Shown: positions 14,505-24,499, counted from the stretch's first letter. The stretch: DNA of 37,864 bases from Coriobacteriales bacterium (GCA_031282405.1 JAITDU010000013.1:1-37864), one strand, 5' to 3'. A program made the numbers and translations. The notes: generated by a model from the sequence alone, not told the origin.

Positions 14505-16824
14505 CTCCTCCAAACACGCGAGAGCCAACGTTTTGGGCGGCCTCGTCAATGAACGTACTCGCTCGCTCCGATAATTCTGCCGGCAACGACAAGGTGATTG
14601 GTATACTCGGCAGACCAGGGTAATCGCCAAAACTGATCTCAAACAGTACGACTTCGCCTTCCAGCGCTTGACCCAGGCCGCCTTTGAGTTGGCTAAACAG
14701 ACCATCAAGGATGCCAAAGCCTAACGAAGTGCTGCCTTGCCCGGAGTAAGCGGAGTACGTCTCCTTGACCTTAAGCAAGCCACGCGCAGGAGCGCTGTCA
14801 GAAGCTCTGAGAACATGAAGGGTGTTCACGAGCATCGGTGTAGGGATGGACAGATCCGCCCCTTGCAGCCCAACTGCCTGGATACTTTCTGTCAGGGCGC
14901 CTTTAGCCCAGCGCGATAAAGGCGTCGATTTAACGAGGGGGATGGAATCAAGGAAGTCGCTCAGACCGTTTCCTATGGCTTCTCCCCCATCGGTATAAGC
15001 CATGAGTACACTGCTCCAGACACTAAGGATGCCGTCGAAGGCACCGAGAGCGCTGTTGGTGAGGCTGCCATCGCGGCTTTCCGCCTTGGCCCTGTCCGCA
15101 AAAGAGGCTAGCACATTACTATCATGAGTAGCTTTTTCTTGTTCTAAAGCGCAGGCCGAGACCGCCAACCGAGGATTAAGCTGAGCGTCGCCGGTCACGC
15201 TACTGTTGGCAAAGCCCGTCGGTACAGGTTGAACAGAATAGTCAATCACAACCGCCAACACGCCGTTTCTGCCCGGAGGTTTAGGCAAAAGACGCTTGGA
15301 CTTCAAACTGACTATGGCCTGCTCGAATTCATCGAGGCTGTGTTGCGTCGATTCCTTGGCTTCTCCACTGCTCTCCTGATAGCGCCGCGCTGCCGCTTGA
15401 TAGCGTTCGGCCGCACTGGCAACCCGCCGGTAGTGATACTCAAAACCGTTGTCGACTGCCGTAGAAGCGCTGGCCACCCGACCTATCGAGTTGATATCAA
15501 AGCCGCAGTCGGGGCATTGTTGGTATGTTCCAGCTTCCAGATCGGCAACCGAGGCAAAACCGGCCGGACCGGCACTGATATAGGCCGAACAGCTTGTCGA
15601 CCCGTGGATAAGGCCATTTTGACAGACCGGGTAAACGCGTTCTGTATACAGACTGGTCTTTCTCAGTTCTTCATTGTTTTTAGGCATCAACGGAAAGTAA
15701 GCATCGAGACTGCCGTCTGCAGCTGTCCGACACCAACCGCTGTCCATTTGCTGGACGGCATAATGGTAATAGCGCGCGCGGCAAAACGACTTGACCTGTT
15801 CGGCCAGGCTGGAATCCAGCGGCCGTTCCTGAGCAAGGCGTCTGGAGTAGTAGGTTTTGGCCCGTAAGAAGGCATAATCGAAAAGCCAACTGTCCACAGA
15901 GCTAAAATAGGGGTTTTGGCCGCCACTCATACCGGCCAGTCTGTTCGCACGTTCATACAGACAATACGCCGGGTTATTACCACAGTCGGCAAGGTAACCT
16001 TCGAGCTTAGAGGACTGCATGTCCTCGTAGGCTCTTTGGGCTTCATCGGTGGCCGCGGCGGTATTTTGGTTATGCTCACCAATCATATCACCGCTGGACT
16101 GAGCCTCATCATCGTCAGCAAAGCTGACATCCTCGCCGGTAAGCGGCATCAACATAGCCAATCCTCGATAGTCTGCCCGAGAACCACTGATAGTGGAGTT
16201 GCCCTCGATGACTACAGCAGAGTTGACCGCGGCAATAAAAGGCAGGGCCTTTTGCAAATTGTTCAATGCGCTTTGGGCACCTTCGGAAAACTTGTCACGC
16301 GCCTCAAATACCTTCTTACCAAACTCCATGAGCTTAAGGCCCACTTCCTGCATATAAGGTATACAACTGACCACTATCGCGACCCCAAACACAACAAGAC
16401 CAAACAAACTCATCGATAAAACGACGGCATCAGCTATGCGAACGATGACCGTGTACTCTCCCACAACATTGCCGCCAGCCAAAGCAGCGGAGTCGGCAAC
16501 GAACTGAATGTCTGCCGATTGTGACTGTACCCAGCGTACCTGGGCAGCGCTGAACAACAAAGTTATGACCAAAAGCAGAGCCACGGCTACCCCGACACTG
16601 GTAAAGCCTCCATCGCTGGCAATAAACGCTCGCCTTTTGCTGTTGCATTTTCTGGCGAGAAAAGCACGTCTGGTGGCAATACGTGTAGGATGCGTCTCGG
16701 TGCCGCCGGTAGCGTTATCCACCTCGACCAGTTGGCGAGCAGTCGGGGCCGCGCAAGTCGGATGAGAAGCAGTCGGGGCCGCGCAGGCCACATATGGAGC
16801 TTTCTTGATTTCTTGTTTAATCAT
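14482..16824 (-). CDS. TadG-like large pseudopilin
   Basis: A 780-residue protein with a polar, basic N-terminus (about 70 residues), a prepilin-like segment GGFTSVGVAVALLLVITLLF lacking the usual Glu at +5 (Gly instead), the typical TadE/G text DSAALAGGNVV, and a second hydrophobic segment near 130-155. The remainder is a large extracytoplasmic region with many cysteines (for example QQCPDCG) likely disulphide bonded. The N-terminus contains CAAPTA twice, encoded by a 17-bp direct repeat (16739-16755, 16769-16785). ATG 16824 overlaps the previous stop by 8 bp. Probably a surface-exposed or tip-like component of the Flp pilus. Confidence 0.75.
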   Translation of the reverse strand: MIKQEIKKAPYVACAAPTASHPTCAAPTARQLVEVDNATGGTETHPTRIATRRAFLARKCNSKRRAFIASDGGFTSVGVAVALLLVITLLFSAAQVRWVQSQSADIQFVADSAALAGGNVVGEYTVIVRIADAVVLSMSLFGLVVFGVAIVVSCIPYMQEVGLKLMEFGKKVFEARDKFSEGAQSALNNLQKALPFIAAVNSAVVIEGNSTISGSRADYRGLAMLMPLTGEDVSFADDDEAQSSGDMIGEHNQNTAAATDEAQRAYEDMQSSKLEGYLADCGNNPAYCLYERANRLAGMSGGQNPYFSSVDSWLFDYAFLRAKTYYSRRLAQERPLDSSLAEQVKSFCRARYYHYAVQQMDSGWCRTAADGSLDAYFPLMPKNNEELRKTSLYTERVYPVCQNGLIHGSTSCSAYISAGPAGFASVADLEAGTYQQCPDCGFDINSIGRVASASTAVDNGFEYHYRRVASAAERYQAAARRYQESSGEAKESTQHSLDEFEQAIVSLKSKRLLPKPPGRNGVLAVVIDYSVQPVPTGFANSSVTGDAQLNPRLAVSACALEQEKATHDSNVLASFADRAKAESRDGSLTNSALGAFDGILSVWSSVLMAYTDGGEAIGNGLSDFLDSIPLVKSTPLSRWAKGALTESIQAVGLQGADLSIPTPMLVNTLHVLRASDSAPARGLLKVKETYSAYSGQGSTSLGFGILDGLFSQLKGGLGQALEGEVVLFEISFGDYPGLPSIPITLSLPAELSERASTFIDEAAQNVGSRVFGGDSNAVWE

Positions 16825-17368
16825 AGCTATACACCCATTCCTGTGGATTTGTGGTCGAAGTATCTGCGAGGCTAAGCAATTGCGTGGGCATTGTAGCCAC
16901 GACCTCCTGGGTCAAAAACCCCTGGCTGTCGCACAGGCCCAAAAGTTGAGCTCCCCAACCCAGCAAAGGCAGCGGTCGGAGTTTATTGACTATGCGCACA
17001 CGTACCTCGACTGTGCTCTCATCGCCTGTAAGACTGATGTCCCAACTGTCGCTGCCCACGTGTGCATGGAAGATGTCGACAGGAGGAATAGCCGCTAACC
17101 GTCGTTTTACATAAGCCTGGTATTTTTCTGGACTATAGGCACCTTGCGAGGTGCTTGTGGCCAGCAACCTACAGGCCTCGGTGGCGGCATTTTCCATGAC
17201 CATTCGGTTGTAGAGCATAATCACGGGCTGGGTCATCATAAGCAACAACAGCATTAAAAGGGGGATAAGATAGGCCGCCTCAACAGTTGCCTGGCCACGC
17301 GCGTGGTTTCGGAACAGAGCACTCGCTTTACCGAATTTTTTTGCTAATAAATTAGTAAAGTAGCACAT
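16817..17368 (-). CDS. TadE-like minor pilin
   Basis: A 183-residue protein. RGQATVEAAYLIPLLMLLLLM provides the prepilin cleavage glycine (near residue 25), Glu at +5 and the hydrophobic helix; AATEACRLLAT follows as in TadE/F proteins. The rest is an extracytoplasmic domain of about 130 residues. The start overlaps the end of the 72-residue Flp-like gene by 17 bp. Predicted to be processed by a prepilin peptidase, which is not encoded in this window. Confidence 0.8.
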   Translation of the reverse strand: MCYFTNLLAKKFGKASALFRNHARGQATVEAAYLIPLLMLLLLMMTQPVIMLYNRMVMENAATEACRLLATSTSQGAYSPEKYQAYVKRRLAAIPPVDIFHAHVGSDSWDISLTGDESTVEVRVRIVNKLRPLPLLGWGAQLLGLCDSQGFLTQEVVATMPTQLLSLADTSTTNPQEWVYSYD

Positions 17369-17570
17369 CGCCTATTGACCCCGCGGTATTCGTTGTTATG
17401 GCATGAGAAGCACTGTCGGCAGCGTGTTCTACGAACAAACCTTCACCCAATCTGCCAGCTAAAAGGCCAATAGCAGCGATGAGGGCGATGAGAGCCAGCC
17501 CGACTATCAGATATTCAACGGTCGCCTGACCAGCTGTACGGCTCGGAAGCAGGCGCGTATCTCCGTTCAT
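17352..17570 (-). CDS. second Flp-like small pilin
   Basis: A 72-residue protein: short leader, then AGQATVEYLIVGLALIALIA with the Flp signature G / x4-E-Y and a single helix, and a short polar tail. It differs from the main Flp gene in lacking the basic 35-residue leader. Start ATG overlaps the preceding stop (ATGA). Could be a minor Flp subunit. Confidence 0.8.
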   Translation of the reverse strand: MNGDTRLLPSRTAGQATVEYLIVGLALIALIAAIGLLAGRLGEGLFVEHAADSASHAITTNTAGSIGDVLLY

Positions 17571-18265
17571 GATTCCTCCAGTGGTAGATAACGGATGACC
17601 GTGACTTTCAGTTCGTTGTCAACATCACGCGGAGCAAATATATTTTGTGGCAGTAACACGATGGCCAGCGATCGTTCAGGGCCGCCATCAACGGCACAAC
17701 CCCAGCTTTCTCCGACCATATCCAGATAACCGGCATGCACCAGTTCAACACCGCTGCCACGCAAGCTCTGCAATACTGTAAGCGCGTATTGGGCGCAGGG
17801 CAGACTGCTCGCAAACTCCCAGCTCTCGGTAGCGATATTACGGTTATAGTTGATGGTAGCGTGTTCAACCGGTAAATCGACGGGAAGCGCCGGAATCGTT
17901 ATACGTGGACTTCTCATCTGCTCTTCTGCTGCCTGGGGGGTATCGACGCTTTCAATCTCACTGGGCTTGTCGGATGCTGGCGGCGGTGCCTTGGCATCGG
18001 CAGCGCCATCAGGCACAGCGGTATCATCACCATTATCTTGGGCATCAAAGAGAGAAACACTGTCATTGGAGGCGCTGTCGCCACTGAGAGACGTGAGCGC
18101 ATGAGTAGCAGGTACCTGCTGGGAGGGCACCCCAAAAAAGTCCGATTGCCCTATCACCGTTGCGACGGTTAGCACAACGCCCAGGAGCAACACCGGCAGG
18201 ACCGCTCGCCGAAGCGACCGTGCCGACTTTTGACGCAGAGAACTGAAAAAATTGCCTGGTTTCAT
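17567..18265 (-). CDS. tad-locus membrane-anchored accessory protein
   Basis: A 232-residue protein: basic N-terminus with the only membrane helix (about 22-40), a Ser/Asp/Pro-rich linker (about 50-115), and a C-terminal domain of about 110 residues ending VTVIRYLPLEES. The start ATG 18265 has GAGGAT upstream and lies 11 bp after the Flp stop. No known family is recognised. Architecture is shared with 13342-13854. Confidence 0.7.
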   Translation of the reverse strand: MKPGNFFSSLRQKSARSLRRAVLPVLLLGVVLTVATVIGQSDFFGVPSQQVPATHALTSLSGDSASNDSVSLFDAQDNGDDTAVPDGAADAKAPPPASDKPSEIESVDTPQAAEEQMRSPRITIPALPVDLPVEHATINYNRNIATESWEFASSLPCAQYALTVLQSLRGSGVELVHAGYLDMVGESWGCAVDGGPERSLAIVLLPQNIFAPRDVDNELKVTVIRYLPLEES

Positions 18266-18275
18266 GGGAGCATCC

Positions 18276-18512
18276 TCACAGCGAATTGATACTATTACTG
18301 ATGCTCTCCCACAATGCCTGGATATTGCCTCTGAACGCAACGACAGCAATTATGGCAATCACAACCAGGACACCCACGAGGATTGCGTATTCGGTGGTGC
18401 CTTGTCCACGCCTTTCGTGAATCATTCTGCGCGCCAACAGCAGCAGTGCCGCACAGAGGGCCAACCGCTTTTGTTCCAGGATCTGCCTTGGGGTTTTTTC
18501 TTCGTGCTTCAT
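18276..18512 (-). CDS. flp: Flp major pilin
   Basis: A 78-residue Flp-type prepilin. The basic leader ends in RRG, with cleavage before QGTTEYAILVGVLVVIAII, giving Glu5-Tyr6 and a hydrophobic helix, then a short tail (about 45-residue mature protein). This is the normal size of the major subunit of tad pili. AAGGATGG lies before ATG 18512. It follows tadC immediately, so it is transcribed after the assembly genes. Confidence 0.9.
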   Translation of the reverse strand: MKHEEKTPRQILEQKRLALCAALLLLARRMIHERRGQGTTEYAILVGVLVVIAIIAVVAFRGNIQALWESISNSINSL

Positions 18513-18515
18513 TGT

Positions 18516-19307
18516 TCAAACCATCCTTTCTGTTATATCCAATACAATCGGTCCGATTACCAGCATCAACATTGCCGGCAGTATCAAGGTGCCGGTGGGT
18601 ATCAACATCTTCACCGGTGCCTTTGCTACCTTCTCTCGTTGTTTGTCCCGGTAGACCTTGCGGGCTTCTTCTGCATAATCTCTCAGGAGCGGTGCCATCG
18701 GCGCCCCATAGGCAAGAGCGCGGATAACTGTGGTGGTAAAGCGCTTGAAAAGCGCAACGTCCAAGCCCGCGGACAGCGCTCTGAGGCCATCCTCACGACT
18801 TATGAGGCCGCGCTCCCAAACTTCAAAGCGTTCGCGGCAGTACCTGGCCAAAACTGTGTCGAAGCGCCGCACATATAGGCCAAAAGCTGCGTCAAAGCTA
18901 AGACCGGCACGTATCGCCAACGCCACTATCTCTAACATACGGGGTAGTTCACGTTCGCAGCAGGCGCAAAACGCCCGTGATCTGCGCTTACGAAATCTGA
19001 CGCTCAAAATGCCACCTACGAATGGAAGCCGCCCGAGCGTCTTTTCGAAGTTTTCCGGCTCATTTCGTGCTGCGTTGCCTGTCGAGTGGAACACGCGTCT
19101 TTCAACAGCTTTTTTGTGGTCGGTGACCTCGACAGTAGAGCCTCGGGGCGCATTGGCCGAGACCTGAGCGCGTTCGAGCGCCGTGGCATGTGCCAGCAGC
19201 TTCTGGCGACCCTTGTCTCTTTGATGTTTGCTGGCCAGGCGTTTGAAAAACTCATAGGACAACAGAGTGACGGCCGTTGCAAAAAACAGAGTTATTACGA
19301 ATGTCAT
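18516..19307 (-). CDS. tadC: TadC-like pilus assembly inner-membrane protein
   Basis: A 263-residue T2SF-domain protein. An N-terminal helix is followed by a charged region and the domain with LPRMLEIVALAIRAGLSFDAA and the C-terminal helix ending LMLVIGPIV. TadC works with TadB as the inner-membrane platform of the Flp machine. ATG 19307 has GGAG 5 nt upstream and overlaps the tadB stop by 4 bp (ATGA). Confidence 0.88.
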   Translation of the reverse strand: MTFVITLFFATAVTLLSYEFFKRLASKHQRDKGRQKLLAHATALERAQVSANAPRGSTVEVTDHKKAVERRVFHSTGNAARNEPENFEKTLGRLPFVGGILSVRFRKRRSRAFCACCERELPRMLEIVALAIRAGLSFDAAFGLYVRRFDTVLARYCRERFEVWERGLISREDGLRALSAGLDVALFKRFTTTVIRALAYGAPMAPLLRDYAEEARKVYRDKQREKVAKAPVKMLIPTGTLILPAMLMLVIGPIVLDITERMV

Positions 19308-20314
19308 TGCTGCTCCAAATCGATTCCGAGGATTTTTCTGATAGCCATAACACCCACAAACTCCATGGTCAGCGCACAAACCAAAAGCATGAAACCGGCT
19401 GCGCTGGAAAAGAAAGTCTGTAAGTATCCTTCCATGGCCACAGATAACACAAGCATCAGGGCCAGGGGCATAATTGAGACCACCCGTGCCGACATTTTGG
19501 CCTGGGCCGTTTGAACTTCCAAAGACCTGGCCAACTCAAACCCGGCGGTGATAGAGTCTGCCGCACAGTCCAGTATTTCGCGAAGGCTGCCGCCGGTATT
19601 GTGCTGTATCTCCATAGCCACGACCACAAAGCGGAAATCAGGTATGTCTATCCTGCTGTCAAGAGCTGTGAGCGACTCTAAGACCGAGCGACCGGTCTGC
19701 ATATCATGAACGGCACAGGTCAATTCTCCTGACAAAGGTTGGCTGCTCTCGCGGGCTGTCTGCTCAAACGCCTGCATGAGCGAAAATCCGGCGGCAAAAC
19801 ACATACCCAAAGCCCGCAGCGCGTCGGGCAGTTGTTCCAAGAGCAATCGTTCCTGGAGCGTACGCCATTGTTTCGCCTTCAAAGAGGCGAGCCAGAATGG
19901 CACTAATGTGCTCGTGATTGCGAGAAGGACCTGGCCCGTCAACACCCAAATAAGCAGAGCCGATACGCTACTTGACAAGAGCAGGACCTCAGTGAGCGCC
20001 TGAGCATGAGCGCTTTCATTGTAGGCACGCAGTGCCCAGACGATATGTCTGATCATCCTGTTAAAGGCTCTATGACGCAACAGGATATTTGCCAGCGGCC
20101 TGAACAATCTCACACCGTTGCGACACAGGTCGCCAACTACGAGCGGCACCCAGCCTGCCTGTTTTGTCGGGACAGTCTGACCAATCTGCGCTCTGATCTG
20201 GGCGGTGCGCAATCCCGCCAAGGACTTTCCAATGGCCAGCGGCGCTAACAAGGCAACGGCGATGCCGCCCAGAGCGGCGCTCAGGGGTACTATAAACCAA
20301 CCGATTTGACCCAT
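19304..20314 (-). CDS. tadB: TadB-like pilus assembly inner-membrane protein
   Basis: A 336-residue T2SF-domain protein, with hydrophobic segments at the N-terminus, near residue 120-150 and at the C-terminus (two helices). LPDALRALGMCFAAGFSLMQAF and IQHNTGGSLREIL are the domain's conserved segments. ATG 20314 is preferred because GAGGAAG lies upstream; it overlaps the end of tadA by 25 bp. Confidence 0.88.
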   Translation of the reverse strand: MGQIGWFIVPLSAALGGIAVALLAPLAIGKSLAGLRTAQIRAQIGQTVPTKQAGWVPLVVGDLCRNGVRLFRPLANILLRHRAFNRMIRHIVWALRAYNESAHAQALTEVLLLSSSVSALLIWVLTGQVLLAITSTLVPFWLASLKAKQWRTLQERLLLEQLPDALRALGMCFAAGFSLMQAFEQTARESSQPLSGELTCAVHDMQTGRSVLESLTALDSRIDIPDFRFVVVAMEIQHNTGGSLREILDCAADSITAGFELARSLEVQTAQAKMSARVVSIMPLALMLVLSVAMEGYLQTFFSSAAGFMLLVCALTMEFVGVMAIRKILGIDLEQQ

Positions 20315-21660
20315 TCTGCCACTTCCTCTCTGTTGATGGGGGCACACAACGTATCGCTCAGTCCGCAATCCGTTCTCACGTTCGACTCACCGGACGCATG
20401 TCTTAGCCAAGAGGGAAGGGACTTCCAGTGATAGCGGCCGTCTTTGAGACTCCAAACGCAGAGCTGGGATACTTTTGGACCACGTTGACCCACCGCTCCA
20501 AACTCACAGATGCTTGTAACCCTGCGTTTGCCGTCATTAAAGCGGTCCAGTTGCACGACGATGTCAAGCGCCGAGGCAATCTGCTCTTCGATAATCGACA
20601 CCGGGATATCCATGGCATAGCGGGCCATCATCACCAGACGCTTAGATACTTCAAACGGAGAATTAGCATGCAGCGTGGTCAGCGACCCGTCATGGCCGGT
20701 GTTCATGGCCTGGAGCATGTCAAGTGCTTCGGCACCTCGGCATTCTCCCACGACTATTCTGTCGGGACGCATCCTGAGGGCGTTTATCACCAAATCGCGT
20801 ATGCTTATCTCGCCTGTTCCCTCTGCGTTTTTGGGCCGGGCCTCCAGGCGTACCACGTGCGGATGATCAGAGAAGCGCAGTTCAGCGGCGTCTTCTATAG
20901 TGATGATGCGCTCGGATGCGGGTATCTCCACCGAAAGCGCATTCAAAAAGGTCGTCTTGCCACTGCCGGTGCCGCCACTGACCGCGATATTCTGGCTGGA
21001 GAGCACCGCCCAGCGCAGCAGCGTGGCACAGTGTTCGTCAATACTGCCCATCTGGATGAGTTCAGGCAAGGTAAATACTTCGTCACGAAATTTGCGGATA
21101 GTCAAGATGGGGCCATCCAGCGACAGTGGTGGTATAACGACGTTGACGCGGTGTCCGGCGGCCAATCGAGCGCTGACTATCGGGCTTTGCTCATCAACGC
21201 GTCTGCCAAGAGGCCCTACTATCCGGTCGATGATCATACGCAACTGCTGGTCATCACGAAAGCAGACCTGACTTTGGAAGATTTTGCCATCCTGTTCATA
21301 AAACACGCATGTGGCCCCGTTGACCATGATCTCGGTAACGCGCGGATCGGCCAACAGTTCTTCCAGCGGCCCCAGCCCTAAAACCAGATCAACGACTTCT
21401 TGTACCAACTGCGCTTTTTCCCGTCGCCCCAGCATCGCAAATCCCGCTCCTTGAATCAGCTTCTCCAGAACCGAGCCGACTTCGAGATGGGCACGGGCAC
21501 TGTTTTCTAAGAGGAGCTCGGCAATCCGCTCGCTGGGCAGATGCTCAAACAAAGCCTCTTGCAACGTTGAACGCAGACGTAGAGTGCTCGTGGCATCAAA
21601 ACCTGCTCCAGGCGCAAGAAGAGAGCTATCCATGGCCTGCATATAACTGAACAGTGTCAT
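20290..21660 (-). CDS. tadA: TadA/CpaF secretion ATPase
   Basis: A 456-residue type II/IV secretion ATPase that powers Flp pilus assembly. Walker A is GGTGSGKTT (residues 229-237), the Asp box contains IITIEDAAEL (252-261), Walker B is RIVVGECRGAE (301-311), and the His box is TTLHANSP. The start overlaps the tadZ stop (ATGA). Full length and all catalytic motifs intact. Confidence 0.95.
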   Translation of the reverse strand: MTLFSYMQAMDSSLLAPGAGFDATSTLRLRSTLQEALFEHLPSERIAELLLENSARAHLEVGSVLEKLIQGAGFAMLGRREKAQLVQEVVDLVLGLGPLEELLADPRVTEIMVNGATCVFYEQDGKIFQSQVCFRDDQQLRMIIDRIVGPLGRRVDEQSPIVSARLAAGHRVNVVIPPLSLDGPILTIRKFRDEVFTLPELIQMGSIDEHCATLLRWAVLSSQNIAVSGGTGSGKTTFLNALSVEIPASERIITIEDAAELRFSDHPHVVRLEARPKNAEGTGEISIRDLVINALRMRPDRIVVGECRGAEALDMLQAMNTGHDGSLTTLHANSPFEVSKRLVMMARYAMDIPVSIIEEQIASALDIVVQLDRFNDGKRRVTSICEFGAVGQRGPKVSQLCVWSLKDGRYHWKSLPSWLRHASGESNVRTDCGLSDTLCAPINREEVAEWVKSVGL

Positions 21661-23612
21661 CTTCTTGTACCCTGTGTTGAATTGTCTGCAGCGTTGTTCT
21701 GATCGTTGTCCGCGTTTGATCCGTCGTTGAGTTTTGAACTACCGTTGTGTCTTGGACCGTCGCCAAGCCCCGAATTGCCGCTGCATACTGCATTGCCACT
21801 GCCAGAACCTTGAGCGTTGCGTATACGTCTGTTGACCGACTTTGACTTGGGGACAGAGGGTGCCAGTGCCTTGCCCAATGCCGCCTGAGCCAGACCATCG
21901 ATAGACTGCGCCAACACGGGAAAGCCGCTCAATAACTCAAACGGCAGTCCTAACGAGAGCAACTCATCGACCTCTCGACCACCGTCGGCCACAGCATAAA
22001 CCTCAGCGCCACCTACAGCCAAAGACGCATCGATAGTAGTGATGGGGGCATTTTTTGAGGAGCGATTGAGCAGATACAGGAAGCGTGTTGAAGGAATCTG
22101 CAGACGCACACAGAGTTCGGCAGCCTGCCGACAGCCACTGACTGATGTAGCACGTTGATCCATCAAAAAGAACAGTTGATCACAACTCCTGGCCAATACG
22201 GCAGCCATCTCATCCCACAAGCAGGATGTGTTAATAATGAGAGCATCGGCCGCCTGTTTGAGCGTAGCCAAAAGTCCGGGCAAGACCGCCACAATCTCCT
22301 CAGCCATCTCCGGTCGGGTGGGCGATTCAATCAAAAGCAGGCCTTCGTCAAGATGCGGGATATGCACTTGGCCATTGATGATGGCATCGATATCCAATCG
22401 CAGCAGACATTGTCCACGCTCCGAACCCAGCAGATAGGAGAGGTCTCCAAACTGAAGATCAAGATCCAGGAGCACTACCCTAAAGCCACGTCGGAGCAGT
22501 TGCGTCGCCGTGAGTACGGCCAGACTGGACTTGCCGACACCGCCACGTCCGGACACAAAGGCCGATGCCAAAGCACCGGATTGTTCCGGCGAGAGAAGTC
22601 CAGTACTCAAACAGGATTGAGTTGGAGCCTGGATATGACTGGTATTTGGGGAGATGTCCACAGGGCGCTCACACGTGACAGATATGCCTGGGGCGGACTG
22701 CGCGAGCGGAGCACTGGGGACGGGCTGCGTGCATGGGCCACTTGGAGTAGACTGCACGTGCGGAGCACTGGGAGCGGGCTGGTCGACCTGAGCATTCTGA
22801 GACGTACGCGCCAGGTGCGTATAGTGTGCTGTTTGGATGGCCGGGGCCGGCACGACAGGCGGGATATTCGTGGTGCTTGCACCCAGCTCATCCAACTCAT
22901 CCAATGCCAAAACGTCCTCCAGCCAGCCCAAATCCTCGCTATGAGCGACATCGATATGACCCGTGGTTGAACTCTCAGGATCGCGGACACGCCTGTTGTC
23001 ATCCCGGATAGAGTTTTGAATTAAGCGGTTTTCTTGGATCGCCGGGATTTCCTGATCGGCACTTTCTGGAGCAGAGTCGAGCCTGATGGGCTTCGTGGGT
23101 GGGGAGATTGCTTTGTGGGTCGCGCTGATGACCTTCGTGGGAGAAACGATGGCCTCCGCAGTGGGAGAAAGTCGTACGAGCGCCCGGGCTTGCGTCTCAT
23201 CGACTATCCCTCTAACACCAGCTGCCGATGAGCGAGATATGAACAGCCCGGTAGGATGGGCGCTTTGGATATAGATATCGCGCGCATCATTATCCTTGTG
23301 CAGCGCCGCAGCCAGATTAAGTGCCGATACCTCGAAGCTGTTCTCGGTGATAAGCACCTGTGCCCGCGATGACGCGACCGCCAGGGCTCGACGACAGTCC
23401 AAAGCGGTCTTAAAAATTTGAACATAGCTGTTGTCAGTCTCAAAACCCGCCGAGAGGCCATAGGTTGCACCCGTTTCTGTACCGGTGTTGCTGCCTGTTT
23501 GGCGATTGCTATCCTGCTCATTGAGCTCAAAGGCGTAGGCACAGGTAGTGTCCGGTGCGTCCATATAATTGCTAGATAATTTAGCAATATTAGGAGTATC
23601 CATACCGCTCAT
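21657..23612 (-). CDS. tadZ: TadZ/CpaE-like localisation ATPase, unusually long
   Basis: A 651-residue protein, compared with about 400 for typical TadZ/CpaE. Residues 1-130 resemble an atypical receiver; a linker of about 200 residues rich in Pro, Ala, Ser and Gln follows; then a MinD/ParA-type ATPase with FVSGRGGVGKSS near residue 350 (Arg replaces the signature Lys of the deviant Walker A) and LLDLDLQFGDLS. The last 70 residues are low-complexity Asn/Gly/Ser. TadZ localises the pilus machine. It starts at an ATGA overlap with cpaB. Confidence 0.85.
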   Translation of the reverse strand: MSGMDTPNIAKLSSNYMDAPDTTCAYAFELNEQDSNRQTGSNTGTETGATYGLSAGFETDNSYVQIFKTALDCRRALAVASSRAQVLITENSFEVSALNLAAALHKDNDARDIYIQSAHPTGLFISRSSAAGVRGIVDETQARALVRLSPTAEAIVSPTKVISATHKAISPPTKPIRLDSAPESADQEIPAIQENRLIQNSIRDDNRRVRDPESSTTGHIDVAHSEDLGWLEDVLALDELDELGASTTNIPPVVPAPAIQTAHYTHLARTSQNAQVDQPAPSAPHVQSTPSGPCTQPVPSAPLAQSAPGISVTCERPVDISPNTSHIQAPTQSCLSTGLLSPEQSGALASAFVSGRGGVGKSSLAVLTATQLLRRGFRVVLLDLDLQFGDLSYLLGSERGQCLLRLDIDAIINGQVHIPHLDEGLLLIESPTRPEMAEEIVAVLPGLLATLKQAADALIINTSCLWDEMAAVLARSCDQLFFLMDQRATSVSGCRQAAELCVRLQIPSTRFLYLLNRSSKNAPITTIDASLAVGGAEVYAVADGGREVDELLSLGLPFELLSGFPVLAQSIDGLAQAALGKALAPSVPKSKSVNRRIRNAQGSGSGNAVCSGNSGLGDGPRHNGSSKLNDGSNADNDQNNAADNSTQGTRR

Positions 23613-24457
23613 TTGCCACCACCCGCCTGATTGCCGGTAGGACTGGTGGCTGAGCCGGTCGAAGCGCCCGGGGTTGATGTGCTCGAAGTTGACGTGTTTG
23701 GAGCTGCCGCACCACTCTCAGAATCAGCCGGCACGTCAGCCGCCGATGTTGGTGATGACGTATTCAGGCCAGGCAGCACCAGACTGAGATTCTTATCCCG
23801 GGCAACCGTCAACAACTCGGTCACCATCTCTGGCTGTACGGCCAGCGTGACCCATTTCAACGCGGTTCGTGACCCAGAACCAAAAAGGGAGGGAGAACTC
23901 GACGTACTGCTGGCTGCGGCCCCATAACCGTTACTGGACTCCAACACCAACACATCGGCGACCACCAATGAAACGACATGTGCGCCTATCGCGTAGACGT
24001 CCACAGCGCTACCCGGGACAAGCGCACCACCTACTGCCATCTCATCTGTTACCGGTATGCTGAGCGCGCAGAGTCCGTCCGGGACCTCAATCTGTCGGGT
24101 CTGATCGGTAAGTTTAGTCGATAACACGGGCTCGTTTTTATAAATCGGCATGCTCACAGCCTGACCATAGGCTGCATCCGGACTGGTAAAGGCACCTTCG
24201 GGCAGCAAGTTGGCCAGCCAAGGTTGCATTGTGGCGTTTTCTGACGTAATGGATTCGCCGGCAGCAACATCACGCGTGACCGTCAGAACCTCAATGCGTG
24301 TACCGCCGTACTCGGCCAAGGCACTGTCGCGCACCTGAGTGGCCTGAGCTTCCAGACCACTGGTATAAAACGTGATGAGCAGCGCAGCCACAAGACCACA
24401 GGCTGCCGCGACGAGAAGCCTTCTTTTCGGCGTCGTCAGCATAGTGATGCTTGCCAT
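23609..24457 (-). CDS. cpaB: CpaB/RcpC-like pilus assembly protein
   Basis: A 282-residue protein: N-terminal membrane helix (about 13-33), an SAF domain with VLTVTRDVAAGESITSEN and the CpaB text GLCALSIPVTDEMAVGG...VDVYAIG, then a disordered tail rich in Ser, Thr, Gly and Pro (about 235-282). In Gram-negatives CpaB supports the secretin; here no secretin exists, so it may act in the cell wall. It is the first gene of the 14-gene tad operon, with AAAGGAG before the ATG. Confidence 0.88.
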   Translation of the reverse strand: MASITMLTTPKRRLLVAAACGLVAALLITFYTSGLEAQATQVRDSALAEYGGTRIEVLTVTRDVAAGESITSENATMQPWLANLLPEGAFTSPDAAYGQAVSMPIYKNEPVLSTKLTDQTRQIEVPDGLCALSIPVTDEMAVGGALVPGSAVDVYAIGAHVVSLVVADVLVLESSNGYGAAASSTSSSPSLFGSGSRTALKWVTLAVQPEMVTELLTVARDKNLSLVLPGLNTSSPTSAADVPADSESGAAAPNTSTSSTSTPGASTGSATSPTGNQAGGGK

Positions 24458-24499
24458 ATTTTCTCCTTTGAACGGCCTGCTGTAAGCACAGGCATTGGC

